This document shows positions 47,060-56,074 of a DNA stretch of 64,000 bases, piece after piece. Every line of letters starts with the position of its first letter. Position 1 is the first letter of the stretch. The position numbers and the translations under genes are program-made. The stretch comes from Mycobacterium sp. Root135 (GTDB lineage Bacteria > Actinomycetota > Actinomycetes > Mycobacteriales > Mycobacteriaceae), in contig NZ_LMEZ01000001.1 of the NCBI RefSeq assembly GCF_001426545.1, positions 1,364,912-1,428,911 of the forward strand. The letters are read 5' to 3'. The notes under the pieces were generated by a model. The model was not told the origin of the DNA. It saw nothing but the letters and a program-made list of their open reading frames with translations, and did no database searches.

Positions 47060-48685
47060 TTAGACCGTTGCGCCGGCGCGGTAAGCCGCGACGTGTGCTT
47101 CGCGTTCGGCGTCCGACATCTGGTTCAGCAGCACGTTGGGGCTGTTGAACGTGTTGCCGCGCACGTCGTCCAGGGTCCACATCTTCGACGGATCCAGGTT
47201 GAGGTGCGGCTGACCGACGAGTGTCCTTCCGTCGTCACGGACGTAACCGAGATCGGAGACGATGTCGGCGAGGTCTTTGCCGTGGTGCAGCGTCTCCCAC
47301 TCACGGAAGCCGGTGAGACGCCCCATGTTCGGGGTGTCGCGGCCTTCGTACTCGCTACGGAAGGCGACGGCGTCGGTCCAGTAGCAGGTCTCCGAGCAGT
47401 ACGTCTTCCACTGCCCGTCGACCTTCTCGACGATCATGTCCTCGCGGATCAGTGCGGGCACCATGCACGTCCAGCAGCGGTGCGGGTACTCGTAGCCGAC
47501 CTCTTCGAACGCGATGGGCTTGTTGCGGCCGGGGTAGGCGAGGCGGTTGTAGGCCTCCCACCACTTGCCGTACTTCGAGTACCAACCCGGGTACTTGTGC
47601 TCGAACCACTCGAAGTCGGTGTCGGTCATCGTGTCGATGCGCCAGTAGTTGACCGGCCAGCCGGTCGCGAAGAACCGGGCGACCTCGTGCACGTAGCCCT
47701 TCTCGGTGATGCGCTTCCACGCCTCCTCGACCAGGTCGTGCGGGATGGTCAGGCCGTACTTCTCCAGCGGCAGAAGGTAACTGCGGTAGTAGTCGTCGTA
47801 GATCCAGCGTCGCCACATCTCGGCGTAGCTTTCACGGTCCTTGCGACGGTCCTTGGTGCCGTATTCGATGAACGTGCCGATGGCGGCGTCCACCACGCAG
47901 TGGTTGTTCCACCAGGCGTAGCGCAGATCGCGCTCCAGCAGCGGACGGTTGCGTTCGTCGGCCAACGCCATCAGCAGGATCGAGTAGCCGTTGGAGATGT
48001 GCCGGGACTCGTCGGACTGCACCGAGTGGAACACCGTCGGCAGCAGGTAGTCGCCGTTGGCCGCCGCCTCGTCGGGCATGGCCACGAAGAGGGTGTTGGT
48101 GAAGGCGGTTTCGGCGACGACGGTGAGGTAGATGTTCGCCGCGGTGATCGCGTCACCGGTGATGAACCCCTCACCGAACTGCCTGCCGATGGTGCCCGCG
48201 TAGTTGTTCGCGAAGGCCTTCTCGGTCATGTCGAACCCGGCCGGGTCGATGTAGTTGTTCATGTACAGCTTCTTGAGATTCATCTGAATCGTCGAGTGCC
48301 GTACCTCGTCGATCATCTGCACGGCCAGCCCGTTGTGGATCTCGGGGTTGGGTACCGCGTCGATGGCCATCGGCATCGCCCGCGCCGCCGAGATTTCGGG
48401 GAACGGGATGATCGACAGGAACAGCTTCTGCCATTCCAGCCAGCGCTGCTGCACCTGCCGGAACATGTTTCCGCGGATCGCGCCGTCCATCGCGCCGTAG
48501 ACGCGGTTGTCCTTCTCCTCCTCCATCGAGAAGTAGGACCGCATGATCTGCTTGAGCGGATCCTTCTTCGGAGCCTTCTCGAAGGTGTAGTCGGTGCCGA
48601 AACGGGTGGCCGGCGTGGCGAACGTCGGCTCCCAGGTCAGTTCACTGATCTTCGCGTGTGCCTTGGTCAGGCTTTGTCTACTCAA
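47060..48685 (-). CDS. mimA: Propane monooxygenase hydroxylase large (alpha) subunit
   Basis: A 541-residue diiron oxygenase subunit. Metal ligands fit Glu97, Glu127, His130 (DEVRH), Glu192, Glu226 and His229 (DESRH), the two EExxH-type pairs of soluble diiron monooxygenases. It matches M. smegmatis MimA, which oxidises propane, acetone and phenol. The likely start is TTG at 48685, preceded by AGGAG at 7-nt spacing; an upstream in-frame ATG at 48778 would run through the operator region. It is the first gene of the operon. Confidence 0.94.
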   Translation of the reverse strand: MSRQSLTKAHAKISELTWEPTFATPATRFGTDYTFEKAPKKDPLKQIMRSYFSMEEEKDNRVYGAMDGAIRGNMFRQVQQRWLEWQKLFLSIIPFPEISAARAMPMAIDAVPNPEIHNGLAVQMIDEVRHSTIQMNLKKLYMNNYIDPAGFDMTEKAFANNYAGTIGRQFGEGFITGDAITAANIYLTVVAETAFTNTLFVAMPDEAAANGDYLLPTVFHSVQSDESRHISNGYSILLMALADERNRPLLERDLRYAWWNNHCVVDAAIGTFIEYGTKDRRKDRESYAEMWRRWIYDDYYRSYLLPLEKYGLTIPHDLVEEAWKRITEKGYVHEVARFFATGWPVNYWRIDTMTDTDFEWFEHKYPGWYSKYGKWWEAYNRLAYPGRNKPIAFEEVGYEYPHRCWTCMVPALIREDMIVEKVDGQWKTYCSETCYWTDAVAFRSEYEGRDTPNMGRLTGFREWETLHHGKDLADIVSDLGYVRDDGRTLVGQPHLNLDPSKMWTLDDVRGNTFNSPNVLLNQMSDAEREAHVAAYRAGATV

Positions 48686-48771
48686 CGTGAGTCTCCTGAT
48701 AGATGGGCCAGTCATCCGCCGGGCTGGGGACGACGCGTCACCGATGGAACCCTGTGACGAGCCCCATATGG

Positions 48772-48786
48772 GTCTCACTTTGAGAC
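48772..48786. promoter_or_regulatory. Operator copy 1: GTCTCA-CTT-TGAGAC
   Basis: A perfect 6-bp inverted repeat with a 3-bp spacer, 87 bp upstream of the mimA start. It shares the TCTCA-N3-TGAGA core with a second copy 70 bp away. The position suits an upstream activating site for MimR. Confidence 0.75.
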
Positions 48787-48842
48787 TCAGATCACATCGG
48801 CGTGAGCAGCACCCGACGCCGGCCCCCGCGGCGGACGAGAAA

Positions 48843-48855
48843 TCTCAAAATGAGA
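48843..48855. promoter_or_regulatory. Operator copy 2: TCTCA-AAA-TGAGA
   Basis: A perfect 5-bp inverted repeat with a 3-bp spacer, 158 bp upstream of mimA and 66 bp upstream of mimR. It has the same core as copy 1, with centres 70 bp apart (close to seven helical turns), which would place bound dimers on the same face. It may also serve mimR autoregulation. Confidence 0.75.
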
Positions 48856-48920
48856 CGCCATGACCTGCGATCGTCCATAGACTTCGATGCAGCCCAAAGC
48901 AGGACCGAGGTACAGCCACC

Positions 48921-50678
48921 GTGGTCAAAGATGACGACATCGTGCTAGACGCCAGCCGAGCCCGAGAACAGTTCCTAACCGCCGGACCGTTGAACGAAGA
49001 CGCCGTAAGGCCGAACGTGCTCAGTTCGTGGCGCCGGTCGCGCGAGCTCCACGTCCACCCCGACCGTGTCGAGTTGCCCTACCTGCGTGACCCCGACACC
49101 GACACCCCGCTGGCACATGCCGCGGCACCGATTCTGCGGCGCATCGCCGACGATCTCTCCGAGCAGGCGGTGAGCGTCGTCCTGACCTCGGCCGACGGCC
49201 TCATCCTCGACCGAATCGCGCCGAATTCCACCATCGAGCGAATGCTCGACGACGTGCGCCTGGCACGGGGATACAGCTACGCCGAGGAATTCGCCGGCAC
49301 CAACGGCATCGGAACCGCCCTGGAGACCGGGCGGCCGGCGTTTATCCAAGGCAGCGAGCACTACGTAGGAACCCTGGGTCGCCTCGCATGTGCCGGCTCG
49401 CCCATCCGCGAACCCATCACCCGGCGCATCGTCGGCGTCATCGACCTGACCTGCTGGGCGGACAAGGCCGATCCGCTGCTCTTCGTCCTCGCCAAGAGCG
49501 CGGGCAGCCAGATCGAGGACCGCATGAATGCGGCGAAGAACGAAACCGAGACGGCGTTGCTCGACGCCTATCTCAAGCAGAGTCGTCGCTATCCCGCCGG
49601 AGTCCTGGCGATCGGTGGCGACGTCGTGCTGATGAATCCCTACCTCCGCCAAACGCTCGACGCGGCCGATCAGACGGTGCTTCTCGACCATGCGGCGGAC
49701 ATGACCCGCGCCTCGTTGACGTCGACCACCGTCGCCTCCCTGCCCAGCGGTGTGTCGGTGAAGATATCGGTGGCCGACCGCATCGCCGTCGGGATCCGCA
49801 ACGACAGCGTGGTGTTCCACGTCTCGGTGCACGTCACCGCGAGCACCCCGGTCCGAGGAGGCGGCCAGTCGGTGCCCGGTCTGGCCGGGCGAAGCAGCTC
49901 GTTCCGCCGTAGCTGTCAGCAGGTCGAACGGTGCTACCGCGACCGGGAATGGGTGGTGCTCGAAGGAGAACGGGGCTCGGGGAGAACGCAACTCGGGCAA
50001 TCGGTCGCACAGTTCGTCTCCCCCGAGCGCAGTGTCGCCATCCTGCGCGAAGACGACTTCGGCAGCGCCGACGACTTCGTCGCCGCGTTCGAATCGGAGA
50101 CCGACTCCTCCGACTTCGCGGTCATCGTCGCCAACGTCGACGAGCTCGGCGACGAGGTGCTCGAGCCGCTGGCCGCCGTGATGCAGGCGCGCGCGGGCCG
50201 AGGGTGGATCGCCGCCACGACGAGCTCCGAGCGGAACTCACCACTCGTGGACGCGCTAGTGCTGCCGTTCTTCACCCACACCGTGACGATCCCGGCCCTG
50301 CGCCACAGGATCGAAGATCTCGAACAACTCGTCCCCATGCTGCTTGCGGACCTGACGCCCGGGCAGGCCCGCCTGGACTCCGCGGCGATGCGGCAGCTGA
50401 GCCGGCTGCCGTGGCCTGGCAACATCGCACAGTTGCGTAACGTATTGGCGCAGACGGTAACCCGTCAACGCTCCGGCGTCATCGGCATCGACCAGCTCCC
50501 CAACGAGTGCCGCTCGGTGAGCAGGCGCAAGCTCACCCGCCTCGAAGCAATCGAACGCGACGCGATCGTACGAAGCCTCTCGGAGAACGACCGCAACAAG
50601 GCCGAAGCCGCGAAGGCCCTCGGCATGTCCCGCGCGACGATTTACCGCAAGATCAAGGACTTCGGCATCGACGTGTGA
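48921..50678 (+). CDS. mimR: MimR-like Fis-type activator (GAF, degenerate AAA+, HTH)
   Basis: A 585-residue activator of the sigma54-activator (bEBP) class. A GAF-type sensor covers about 60-220, with EEFAGTNGIGTALETGRPA typical of AcoR-like proteins. The AAA+ domain (about 320-500) has a Walker A written GERGSGRT, where Arg replaces Lys, a Walker B-like VANVDEL, and no GAFTGA loop. The C-terminal Fis helix-turn-helix is NKAEAAKALGMSRATIYRKI. It is divergent from mimA with two inverted repeats between. The start is GTG 48921. Confidence 0.9.
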   Translation: MVKDDDIVLDASRAREQFLTAGPLNEDAVRPNVLSSWRRSRELHVHPDRVELPYLRDPDTDTPLAHAAAPILRRIADDLSEQAVSVVLTSADGLILDRIAPNSTIERMLDDVRLARGYSYAEEFAGTNGIGTALETGRPAFIQGSEHYVGTLGRLACAGSPIREPITRRIVGVIDLTCWADKADPLLFVLAKSAGSQIEDRMNAAKNETETALLDAYLKQSRRYPAGVLAIGGDVVLMNPYLRQTLDAADQTVLLDHAADMTRASLTSTTVASLPSGVSVKISVADRIAVGIRNDSVVFHVSVHVTASTPVRGGGQSVPGLAGRSSSFRRSCQQVERCYRDREWVVLEGERGSGRTQLGQSVAQFVSPERSVAILREDDFGSADDFVAAFESETDSSDFAVIVANVDELGDEVLEPLAAVMQARAGRGWIAATTSSERNSPLVDALVLPFFTHTVTIPALRHRIEDLEQLVPMLLADLTPGQARLDSAAMRQLSRLPWPGNIAQLRNVLAQTVTRQRSGVIGIDQLPNECRSVSRRKLTRLEAIERDAIVRSLSENDRNKAEAAKALGMSRATIYRKIKDFGIDV

Positions 50679-50685
50679 CCGCGGT

Positions 50686-52056
50686 CTAGTACACGCCCTT
50701 CGCCCGTAGGTCGGCGAGCATGGCGGTCGCACCCTCGATGATCTCCGCATCGGGACTGCGGAAGCGCGTTCCCAGCCGGTGGACGGCGGCGTCGACGCGC
50801 TGAAGAAGCGCGCGAAAGGCGTCCCCGGCGGCCACGGCATAGCCGGCGGCCGCAGCCACCTGAGCTTCATCGGAGTACCGCGTGATCAAGGCCGCCAATT
50901 CACGCGGTACCTCCTCGGCCTGCTCCTGCACCTTCAAGATCAGGTTCAGCGTGAAGTCGCGGTCGGGCACGAACGACGACTTGCCGCCGTTCAGTGCGAC
51001 CTCCAGCACGTGGTCGATCTGATAGAGCGTGTCGATGGTGCTCTCGACGGACCCGGCGCGCGACCGCACTTCGAACGGCGGGACGGGAATCGTCAACAGC
51101 TGGGTCGACACTTCGGCTCGCGCCCACCGCTCCATGTCACGGGCGTGCTCCTCCCAGCGGGCGACTTCGGCGGCGGCAGCCTTCTGCGCGGCGTCGGTCT
51201 CGGCTTCGGCAACTTCGCGCGCGGCGGCCACGTCAGCGGTCGCCTTCCCGCGCGCCGCCGCCACCTCGGCGGCCGCCTCCGAGCGCACCTTCTCCAACTC
51301 GTGGCGCACCCGCTGCACGGCTTCCTCCGCCGTCGCCCGCTCGGCAGCCCGCTCGGCGCTCCGTTCAGCGGCACGTGCCTCCGCCGCTCGAGCCTTCTCC
51401 TCGGCTGCCGCCACCTCGGCCGCCGCATCGGCGCGGGCGCGCTCGATCTCGGCGTGCAGTAGCTGGGCGGCTTCCTCGCCGGCCGCTCGTTCGGCCGTCC
51501 GCTCGGCGCTCCGCTCGGCGGCACGCGTTTCCGCGGCGCGAACCTTCTCCTCCGCCGCAACCGCCTCCGCCGCCGCAGCAGCGTGGACCCGTTCGACTTC
51601 CGTTCGCGCCTGCAGGGTCGCCTTCTGATCGGCCGCCCGCTCCGCCCTGCTTTCGGCGTCCTTGCGTGCGGACTCCGCCTCCACCGCGCGGACCCGCTCA
51701 CCCGCAACCGCGGCAGCGCGGGCCGATTCCTCGGCTTCGGCGCGCGCGAGCGAGGCCGCCGCCTCGGCGTCCAGCCGGCCCTGATGCGCCACGCGCGCCC
51801 GCTCCTCGGCCACGCTGCGCAGATGATCGGCCTCGACGACCTGCATCGCGAGCGACCTGCGAGGTACGGGTGTCCCGTTGCGCTCACGGTGTCGAACCAG
51901 GTCACGCTCACTCATCGCAGCCAAGGCGACCGTTTCGGCGCGTGGCTGCATCCCCAGCCGCTCGGCGGTTGCGACTGCGTCCGCCGCCGCGCGTCGCGTC
52001 AACGTCGCCCACCGGTCGACGTCGAGGTCCTCGATGTGTTGACGAGTAGTCGTCAT
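50686..52056 (-). CDS. Ala/Glu/Arg-rich coiled-coil protein with 50-residue repeats
   Basis: A 456-residue protein of unknown function. A helical N-terminus (1-80) leads into a long charged coiled coil (about 80-310) and then a globular C-terminal part (310-456) with YQIDHVLEVAL and RDFTLNLILKVQEQ. Residues 161-210 and 211-260 are near-identical 50-residue repeats sharing RAAERSAER. There is no signal peptide. Its start overlaps the upstream membrane-protein gene by 4 nt (ATGA), so they are coupled. A cytoskeleton-like or scaffold role is possible. Confidence 0.75.
   Translation of the reverse strand: MTTTRQHIEDLDVDRWATLTRRAAADAVATAERLGMQPRAETVALAAMSERDLVRHRERNGTPVPRRSLAMQVVEADHLRSVAEERARVAHQGRLDAEAAASLARAEAEESARAAAVAGERVRAVEAESARKDAESRAERAADQKATLQARTEVERVHAAAAAEAVAAEEKVRAAETRAAERSAERTAERAAGEEAAQLLHAEIERARADAAAEVAAAEEKARAAEARAAERSAERAAERATAEEAVQRVRHELEKVRSEAAAEVAAARGKATADVAAAREVAEAETDAAQKAAAAEVARWEEHARDMERWARAEVSTQLLTIPVPPFEVRSRAGSVESTIDTLYQIDHVLEVALNGGKSSFVPDRDFTLNLILKVQEQAEEVPRELAALITRYSDEAQVAAAAGYAVAAGDAFRALLQRVDAAVHRLGTRFRSPDAEIIEGATAMLADLRAKGVY
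51277..51576 (-). repeat. Two tandem 150-bp repeats inside the coiled-coil gene
   Basis: Units 51427-51576 and 51277-51426 encode residues 161-210 and 211-260 of the coiled-coil protein. Shared segments are AAEEK-RAAE-RAAERSAER and a charged end. They are in frame and of equal length, suggesting a recent duplication; a degenerate third copy may precede them. Confidence 0.7.
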
Positions 52057-52679
52057 CGGCGTCGACGACCTCCACTACTTTCCCGTACCGGTTCGGATTG
52101 CGTTGGAAGGGCGGTTGTTTCAGGCTCTGACGTCGGCGCGGTAGTCGCCGCGACGTCGGACACCGGACCTGCCTGCTGTGCCAGCACCAGCACCAGCTGC
52201 TCCTGGTAGACCGCCACCGCCCTGGCCAGGGTCTCGTCGCCGAGCCGGTCGGCGTCGCGGAGCAAACCACCCAGCAGCTCCAGGGTCACCGCGGGCCCGA
52301 GCCCGAGGGTGGCGCCCTCGCTCACCGCGGGCTCGAGCCCTGCGTTCTCGACCACCCACTGCCACCGCTCCCACGCCAGAGCCTTGTCCGCCTCGTCGCG
52401 GGCGCGATCGTGGCGGCGGTCCTGCTCGTCACGCCGCTGCTCGAATCGCTGACGGGCTCGTCTCGACGAATGGAGGACGGCACCGCCCGCGACGATCGCG
52501 GCCACCAATGCCATGAGCCCGGCAAAGCCAGGCGAGACGACGAAGTCGCGCACCGGAAGATCTCCCAAAACGCCGATAGGCGGCACGTACTGCACCGTGT
52601 AAGTCTCGCACTGCTTCGCCGGTGCGGTGACGGCAATCCCGGTGGCAACCGCTCGTGGACCGAGGCGGCGCGCCACCAC
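52053..52679 (-). CDS. Single-pass membrane protein, partner of the coiled-coil protein
   Basis: A 208-residue protein of unknown function. One membrane helix (about 50-72, FAGLMALVAAIVAGGAVLH) is followed by a highly charged Arg/Asp/Glu segment with RRARQRFEQRRDEQDRRHDRA, a helical middle and a Pro/Thr/Ser-rich end. It overlaps the coiled-coil gene by 4 nt. The charged cytoplasmic helix could pair with the coiled coil of its partner, which is inferred. The first codon is uncertain; ATG 52679 lies 10 bp from the divergent lipoprotein start. Confidence 0.65.
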   Translation of the reverse strand: MVARRLGPRAVATGIAVTAPAKQCETYTVQYVPPIGVLGDLPVRDFVVSPGFAGLMALVAAIVAGGAVLHSSRRARQRFEQRRDEQDRRHDRARDEADKALAWERWQWVVENAGLEPAVSEGATLGLGPAVTLELLGGLLRDADRLGDETLARAVAVYQEQLVLVLAQQAGPVSDVAATTAPTSEPETTALPTQSEPVRESSGGRRRR

Positions 52680-52689
52680 CCGACGTGCG

Positions 52690-53328
52690 ATGCTGGCGAC
52701 CGTGATCCCGCCGAAAGCCCCATGGATTGGGCTCGCCGCGTCGCCGATTGCGGCCGTCGCACTCCTCGCCGGTTGCGCCGGTCAACCACCGGTGTCGTCG
52801 CCAGTCGGCCTGCCGACGGCCGCCACCACGACGACCACACCCACGACGACCGCCGCCCCGAAGCCCTACGACTATCGCGACCTGCTGCTGCAGCCCCAAG
52901 ACATGGTGCTCCCCAACGCGGGCTACTCGGTGCCTCAGCCGGCGACGCTGAACCCCTCGGGCATTCCGGGTGCCGAGGTGATGCTCACGAGCAATGACGG
53001 CACGAACGCCGTGGGAACCACGATCGTCCTGCTCGACGAGGCGTCAGCCGCACCCGTCGAGCTTCCGAAGGCGATCGCCAACCTCAAGACCGTCACCTCG
53101 AGCGAACCTCCCGTGCCGGTCCCCGTCGGAGACGCCGGGGTCGCGGTCAGCGGCGTCACCCCCGACGGCACCAAATCGGCCACGGCACTGGTCTTTCGGC
53201 AGGACCGGGCGCTCGTCCGCATCGACTTCTACTCCACGCTCGGGGCGGTGACGCCGCTCGACACGGTGATCGACATCGGACAGAAGCAGACCGTTGCCCT
53301 CAGAGCGGGCCTGCCCGCCGTCGACTGA
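52690..53328 (+). CDS. Putative lipoprotein
   Basis: A 212-residue exported protein. From ATG 52690 a hydrophobic signal (APWIGLAASPIAAVALLAGC) ends in the lipobox LLAGC, so acylation at that cysteine is expected. A Thr/Pro-rich linker (TTTTTPTTTAAPKPY) precedes a beta-rich domain of about 140 residues with no recognised family. An ATG at 52627 would add 21 residues before the signal. No ribosome site is clear, so it may be leaderless. Confidence 0.75.
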   Translation: MLATVIPPKAPWIGLAASPIAAVALLAGCAGQPPVSSPVGLPTAATTTTTPTTTAAPKPYDYRDLLLQPQDMVLPNAGYSVPQPATLNPSGIPGAEVMLTSNDGTNAVGTTIVLLDEASAAPVELPKAIANLKTVTSSEPPVPVPVGDAGVAVSGVTPDGTKSATALVFRQDRALVRIDFYSTLGAVTPLDTVIDIGQKQTVALRAGLPAVD

Positions 53329-54301
53329 CGGCGGCGTCGTCGCTCACGTAGCTGGACCGATATTTGTGCGGCGGGACTCCGACGGCGCGGACGAAGTGGT
53401 GGCGCAGCGAGGCATGCGAGGCGAATCCGGACTGCTCGGCGACGCGGTTCATCGGTAGCGTCGTCGATTCGAGCAAGTGGCGCGCGCGGTCGACCCGCAT
53501 CTGCAGCAGCAGCGTCAGCGGAGTGGTTCCGAGTTGATCGCGGAAGTGCCGGTTGAGACTACGCACGCTCATCGAGGCGTGGCGCGCGATGCCCTGAAGA
53601 TCTAGGGGCTCGAACGCGTTCTCCTGCATCCACCGAATGGTTGCCCGAAGCGGCAGCGAATCATCTTGTGGCACCGTCGACTCCACGTACTGGGCTTGCC
53701 CTCCCGCGCGCCAGCTGGGCAACACCAACCGCCTGGCGGTGCGGCCCGCCAGTTCGGGTCCGGCGTCCTGACGGATGAGGTGCAGGCACAGGTCCAGGCC
53801 AGCGGCCACGCCGGCAGAGGAAAGGATGCGTCCGTCGTCGACGAACATCGCGGCAGGGGTGACGTCGATCTCGGGATGGCGTCGCGCCAAGTGGTCGGCC
53901 CACTGCCAGTGAGTGGTGACCCGTCTCCCGTCGAGAAGTCCAGTGGCGGCGAGGACGAACGCCCCGACGCAGATCGCGCCGATGCGCGCCCCGCCGTCGA
54001 ATGCCGCGCGCAGCGCCTCCAGAATCACGGGAGCGGGCGGTTCGAGGAAGTTCTTGGTGCCCGGCACGATGACGACATCGGCGGTGGCGACTTCCTCGAG
54101 GCCGAACGGTGTCCGGATGTCGACCGCACCCCAGTCCGTGGTCGTGCTGAACGCACGGTTCTCGGCGCAGATGCGGACGTCGTAGCGCGGCTTCTCGCAC
54201 CCGAGTTCGGCCAACGCCACGTTGGCCATCCCGAACACCTGCCCGGGAATCATCAGCTCGAAGCCGAGTACCTGCTCGCTTCCCAGGACGCAGACGATCA
54301 T
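53300..54301 (-). CDS. GlxA-family AraC-type regulator (DJ-1/PfpI plus HTH)
   Basis: A 333-residue regulator. The N-terminal DJ-1/PfpI-like domain (about 1-190) includes AICVGAFVLAATGLLDGR, with Cys at the nucleophile position; the C-terminal AraC domain includes LQGIARHASMSVRSLNRHFRDQLG and VAEQSGFASHASLRHHF. ATG 54301 was preferred; ATG 54322 adds seven residues. An inverted repeat TGGCCAGAT-N17-ATCTGGCCA overlaps this start region. The 3' end overlaps the lipoprotein gene by 29 nt. Confidence 0.9.
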   Translation of the reverse strand: MIVCVLGSEQVLGFELMIPGQVFGMANVALAELGCEKPRYDVRICAENRAFSTTTDWGAVDIRTPFGLEEVATADVVIVPGTKNFLEPPAPVILEALRAAFDGGARIGAICVGAFVLAATGLLDGRRVTTHWQWADHLARRHPEIDVTPAAMFVDDGRILSSAGVAAGLDLCLHLIRQDAGPELAGRTARRLVLPSWRAGGQAQYVESTVPQDDSLPLRATIRWMQENAFEPLDLQGIARHASMSVRSLNRHFRDQLGTTPLTLLLQMRVDRARHLLESTTLPMNRVAEQSGFASHASLRHHFVRAVGVPPHKYRSSYVSDDAAVSRRRAGPL

Positions 54302-54302
54302 G

Positions 54303-54337
54303 TGGCCAGATCTTAGCGACATGAGGCTATCTGGCCA
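54303..54337. promoter_or_regulatory. Inverted repeat TGGCCAGAT-N17-ATCTGGCCA near the GlxA-type start
   Basis: Two 9-bp arms, exactly complementary, at 54303-54311 and 54329-54337. They lie at the 5' end of the AraC-type regulator gene and 63 bp before the HD-domain gene. This fits an autoregulatory site, although AraC proteins usually use direct repeats. Confidence 0.4.
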
Positions 54338-54399
54338 CTCGCCATTGTTGCCGCGGCACCGCACAGTTGGGTCAGCACGCCATCGACGAGAGGCCCCAC

Positions 54400-55086
54400 G
54401 TGACCATCCCCGACGACACGTCCGCCGCAGGCTTCGGACTGCCCGATTCAGCAGTCGCAGTCGCGGCGCGCCAACTGTCGTACGACGTCTCCCCCGACGT
54501 CGTCTACAACCACACCGTCCGCAGCTACCTCTTCGCCCGGGAGTTGTTGAGCACCAGCGCAATACCCGACGATCACGACGACGAATTGCTCTTCCTCGCC
54601 TGCGTCCTGCACGACCTCGGCGCCACCGATCACGCGAACGGCGATCAGCGCTTCGAGGTCGACGGGGCGGACGCTGCCGCAGGGTTCCTCAGAACGCATG
54701 ACGTCGACGCGACTCGGATCGAGGCCGTCTGGACGGCCATCGCGCTGCACACCAGCGTCGGGATGGCCCACCGGTTCGGACCCATTCCGGCCGCCGCACA
54801 GATGGGCATCTCAACCGACATCGTCGGCACCCTCCGCGACGCGCTTCCCGCGGGCTTCGCCGATCGCGTGCACGCCGCCTGGCCGCGTCACGACCTCGGC
54901 TCCGCGCTCGTCGAAATCATTGCCCGGCAAGCGGATCGCAATCCGGCCAAGGCTCCCCCGTTGACCTTCCCGGCCCAGGTGCACGCACTCGTGTATCCGG
55001 AGAAGGCGCCAGTCAGCTGGTGGGACCTCGTCGAGGCGGCGGGGTGGAACGATCGCGCCGCGGTCAGCGCAGAGCGGCCGCAGTGA
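54400..55086 (+). CDS. HD-domain protein (cyanamide hydratase-like)
   Basis: A 228-residue metal-dependent HD phosphohydrolase-fold protein from GTG 54400. The HD motif is in VLHDLGATDHA, with further metal histidines in YNHTVRSYLFA and AIALHTSVGMAHR. The layout resembles cyanamide hydratase-like HD proteins (DDI family). It is divergent from the GlxA-type regulator and likely its target. The real substrate is not known. An ATG at 54367 would add 11 residues. Confidence 0.85.
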   Translation: MTIPDDTSAAGFGLPDSAVAVAARQLSYDVSPDVVYNHTVRSYLFARELLSTSAIPDDHDDELLFLACVLHDLGATDHANGDQRFEVDGADAAAGFLRTHDVDATRIEAVWTAIALHTSVGMAHRFGPIPAAAQMGISTDIVGTLRDALPAGFADRVHAAWPRHDLGSALVEIIARQADRNPAKAPPLTFPAQVHALVYPEKAPVSWWDLVEAAGWNDRAAVSAERPQ

Positions 55087-56074
55087 TGACCAGTTCGGTG
55101 GCCTCGGCGCCGAGTGGGCCACCTGCCTGCAGCCGGGCGAACGCGTCGGGCGGTGCGGCCCCGAGAACGGTGCGCAGTCGGCCGCGACCTCGGTCGTCGA
55201 GCCCCTCGACGAGGTGGTCGAACTCCGCCCACATCTCCCCGGAGGCGACCGCGGCCACCACACCGGCGAGTTGACCGTCGGTGGCCTGATCGACTGCGGC
55301 ACAAAGCATCTCGGGAGTTATCACACCGGCGAATCCAGCCATCGCCGCGTATTCGCCGCGCTCGAGCAGAGCGCTCGCGATGTCGGCGACCGTGCCCACC
55401 GGCACAGCCGACACGATGGGCCCGAACCGGTGTGGGTCCAGCGCAAGCGCCAACTCGGCGAGTTCGCCGGCGTCGAGGTCGGCAGCGATCTGCTGGATCT
55501 GCTCCTCGGGGAGCTCGGCGATGACCCGATCCAGGTTGTCGTTCCAGGTCAACAGCGGCACCACGGCGAGGAGGTCGTGGGGCGTCGCGACGCCGAGGGT
55601 CGCGAACAGCGCGTCCACCTCGACGGCCCCGACGAATCGCGCCATCGCCGCGTACTCCTTTCGACTGAACAGCTCCTGCGCGACCTCACCGACCCGCGCC
55701 GCCGGGATCGCCCGCACGACGTCCTGCGCGCGCACCGGGTCCAACGCGATCGCCAGGTCCCCCAGGTAGGCAAGAGACACCCGCCCGACGAGGTCGCGCG
55801 CCTTGGCAGGCTCGAGCAACTCCGCGGCAAGCGCACCCCCCGCCGGTGGCAGAAACTTCTCGGCCAGCCGCCCCGCGATCGGACCGGGAATCGACTGCGC
55901 AAGCGCGGCAACGCGGGCGAATCTCCGACGCTTGTCGGCGGACAGGCGATTGGCGATCTGGCCGTGGAGCACGCGCAGGTCGTCTTCGGAAACCCCGTCC
56001 AGACCGTGTAACTCGTCGACTTCGACGCCCAAGACCCGGCCGATGGCGACCAGCTCGGGACGCGGCGCCGTCAT
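55064..56074 (-). CDS. Hypothetical protein with internal alpha-helical repeats
   Basis: A 336-residue soluble protein with no recognised family. Two copies of a helical unit occur at about 104-172 and 205-277: LAIALDPVR with EYAAMARFVGAV, and LALALDPHRF with EYAAMAGFAGVI, offset by 101 residues. The repeat form loosely recalls MgtE N-domain or HEAT-like repeats. It overlaps the upstream 79-aa gene by 4 nt (ATGA) and the HD gene convergently by 23 nt. A partner role with the small protein is likely. Confidence 0.7.
   Translation of the reverse strand: MTAPRPELVAIGRVLGVEVDELHGLDGVSEDDLRVLHGQIANRLSADKRRRFARVAALAQSIPGPIAGRLAEKFLPPAGGALAAELLEPAKARDLVGRVSLAYLGDLAIALDPVRAQDVVRAIPAARVGEVAQELFSRKEYAAMARFVGAVEVDALFATLGVATPHDLLAVVPLLTWNDNLDRVIAELPEEQIQQIAADLDAGELAELALALDPHRFGPIVSAVPVGTVADIASALLERGEYAAMAGFAGVITPEMLCAAVDQATDGQLAGVVAAVASGEMWAEFDHLVEGLDDRGRGRLRTVLGAAPPDAFARLQAGGPLGAEATELVITAAALR

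Noticed and set aside
46844..48757. 637-codon plus-strand open frame opposite mimA
   Set aside because: The minus strand holds the highly conserved diiron oxygenase; the antisense product is Arg/Val/Asp-rich with no family signal.
48763..48772. CCCATATGGG palindrome beside operator copy 1
   Set aside because: A single short palindrome with no second copy; it may be part of the mimA promoter but was not convincing as a separate site.
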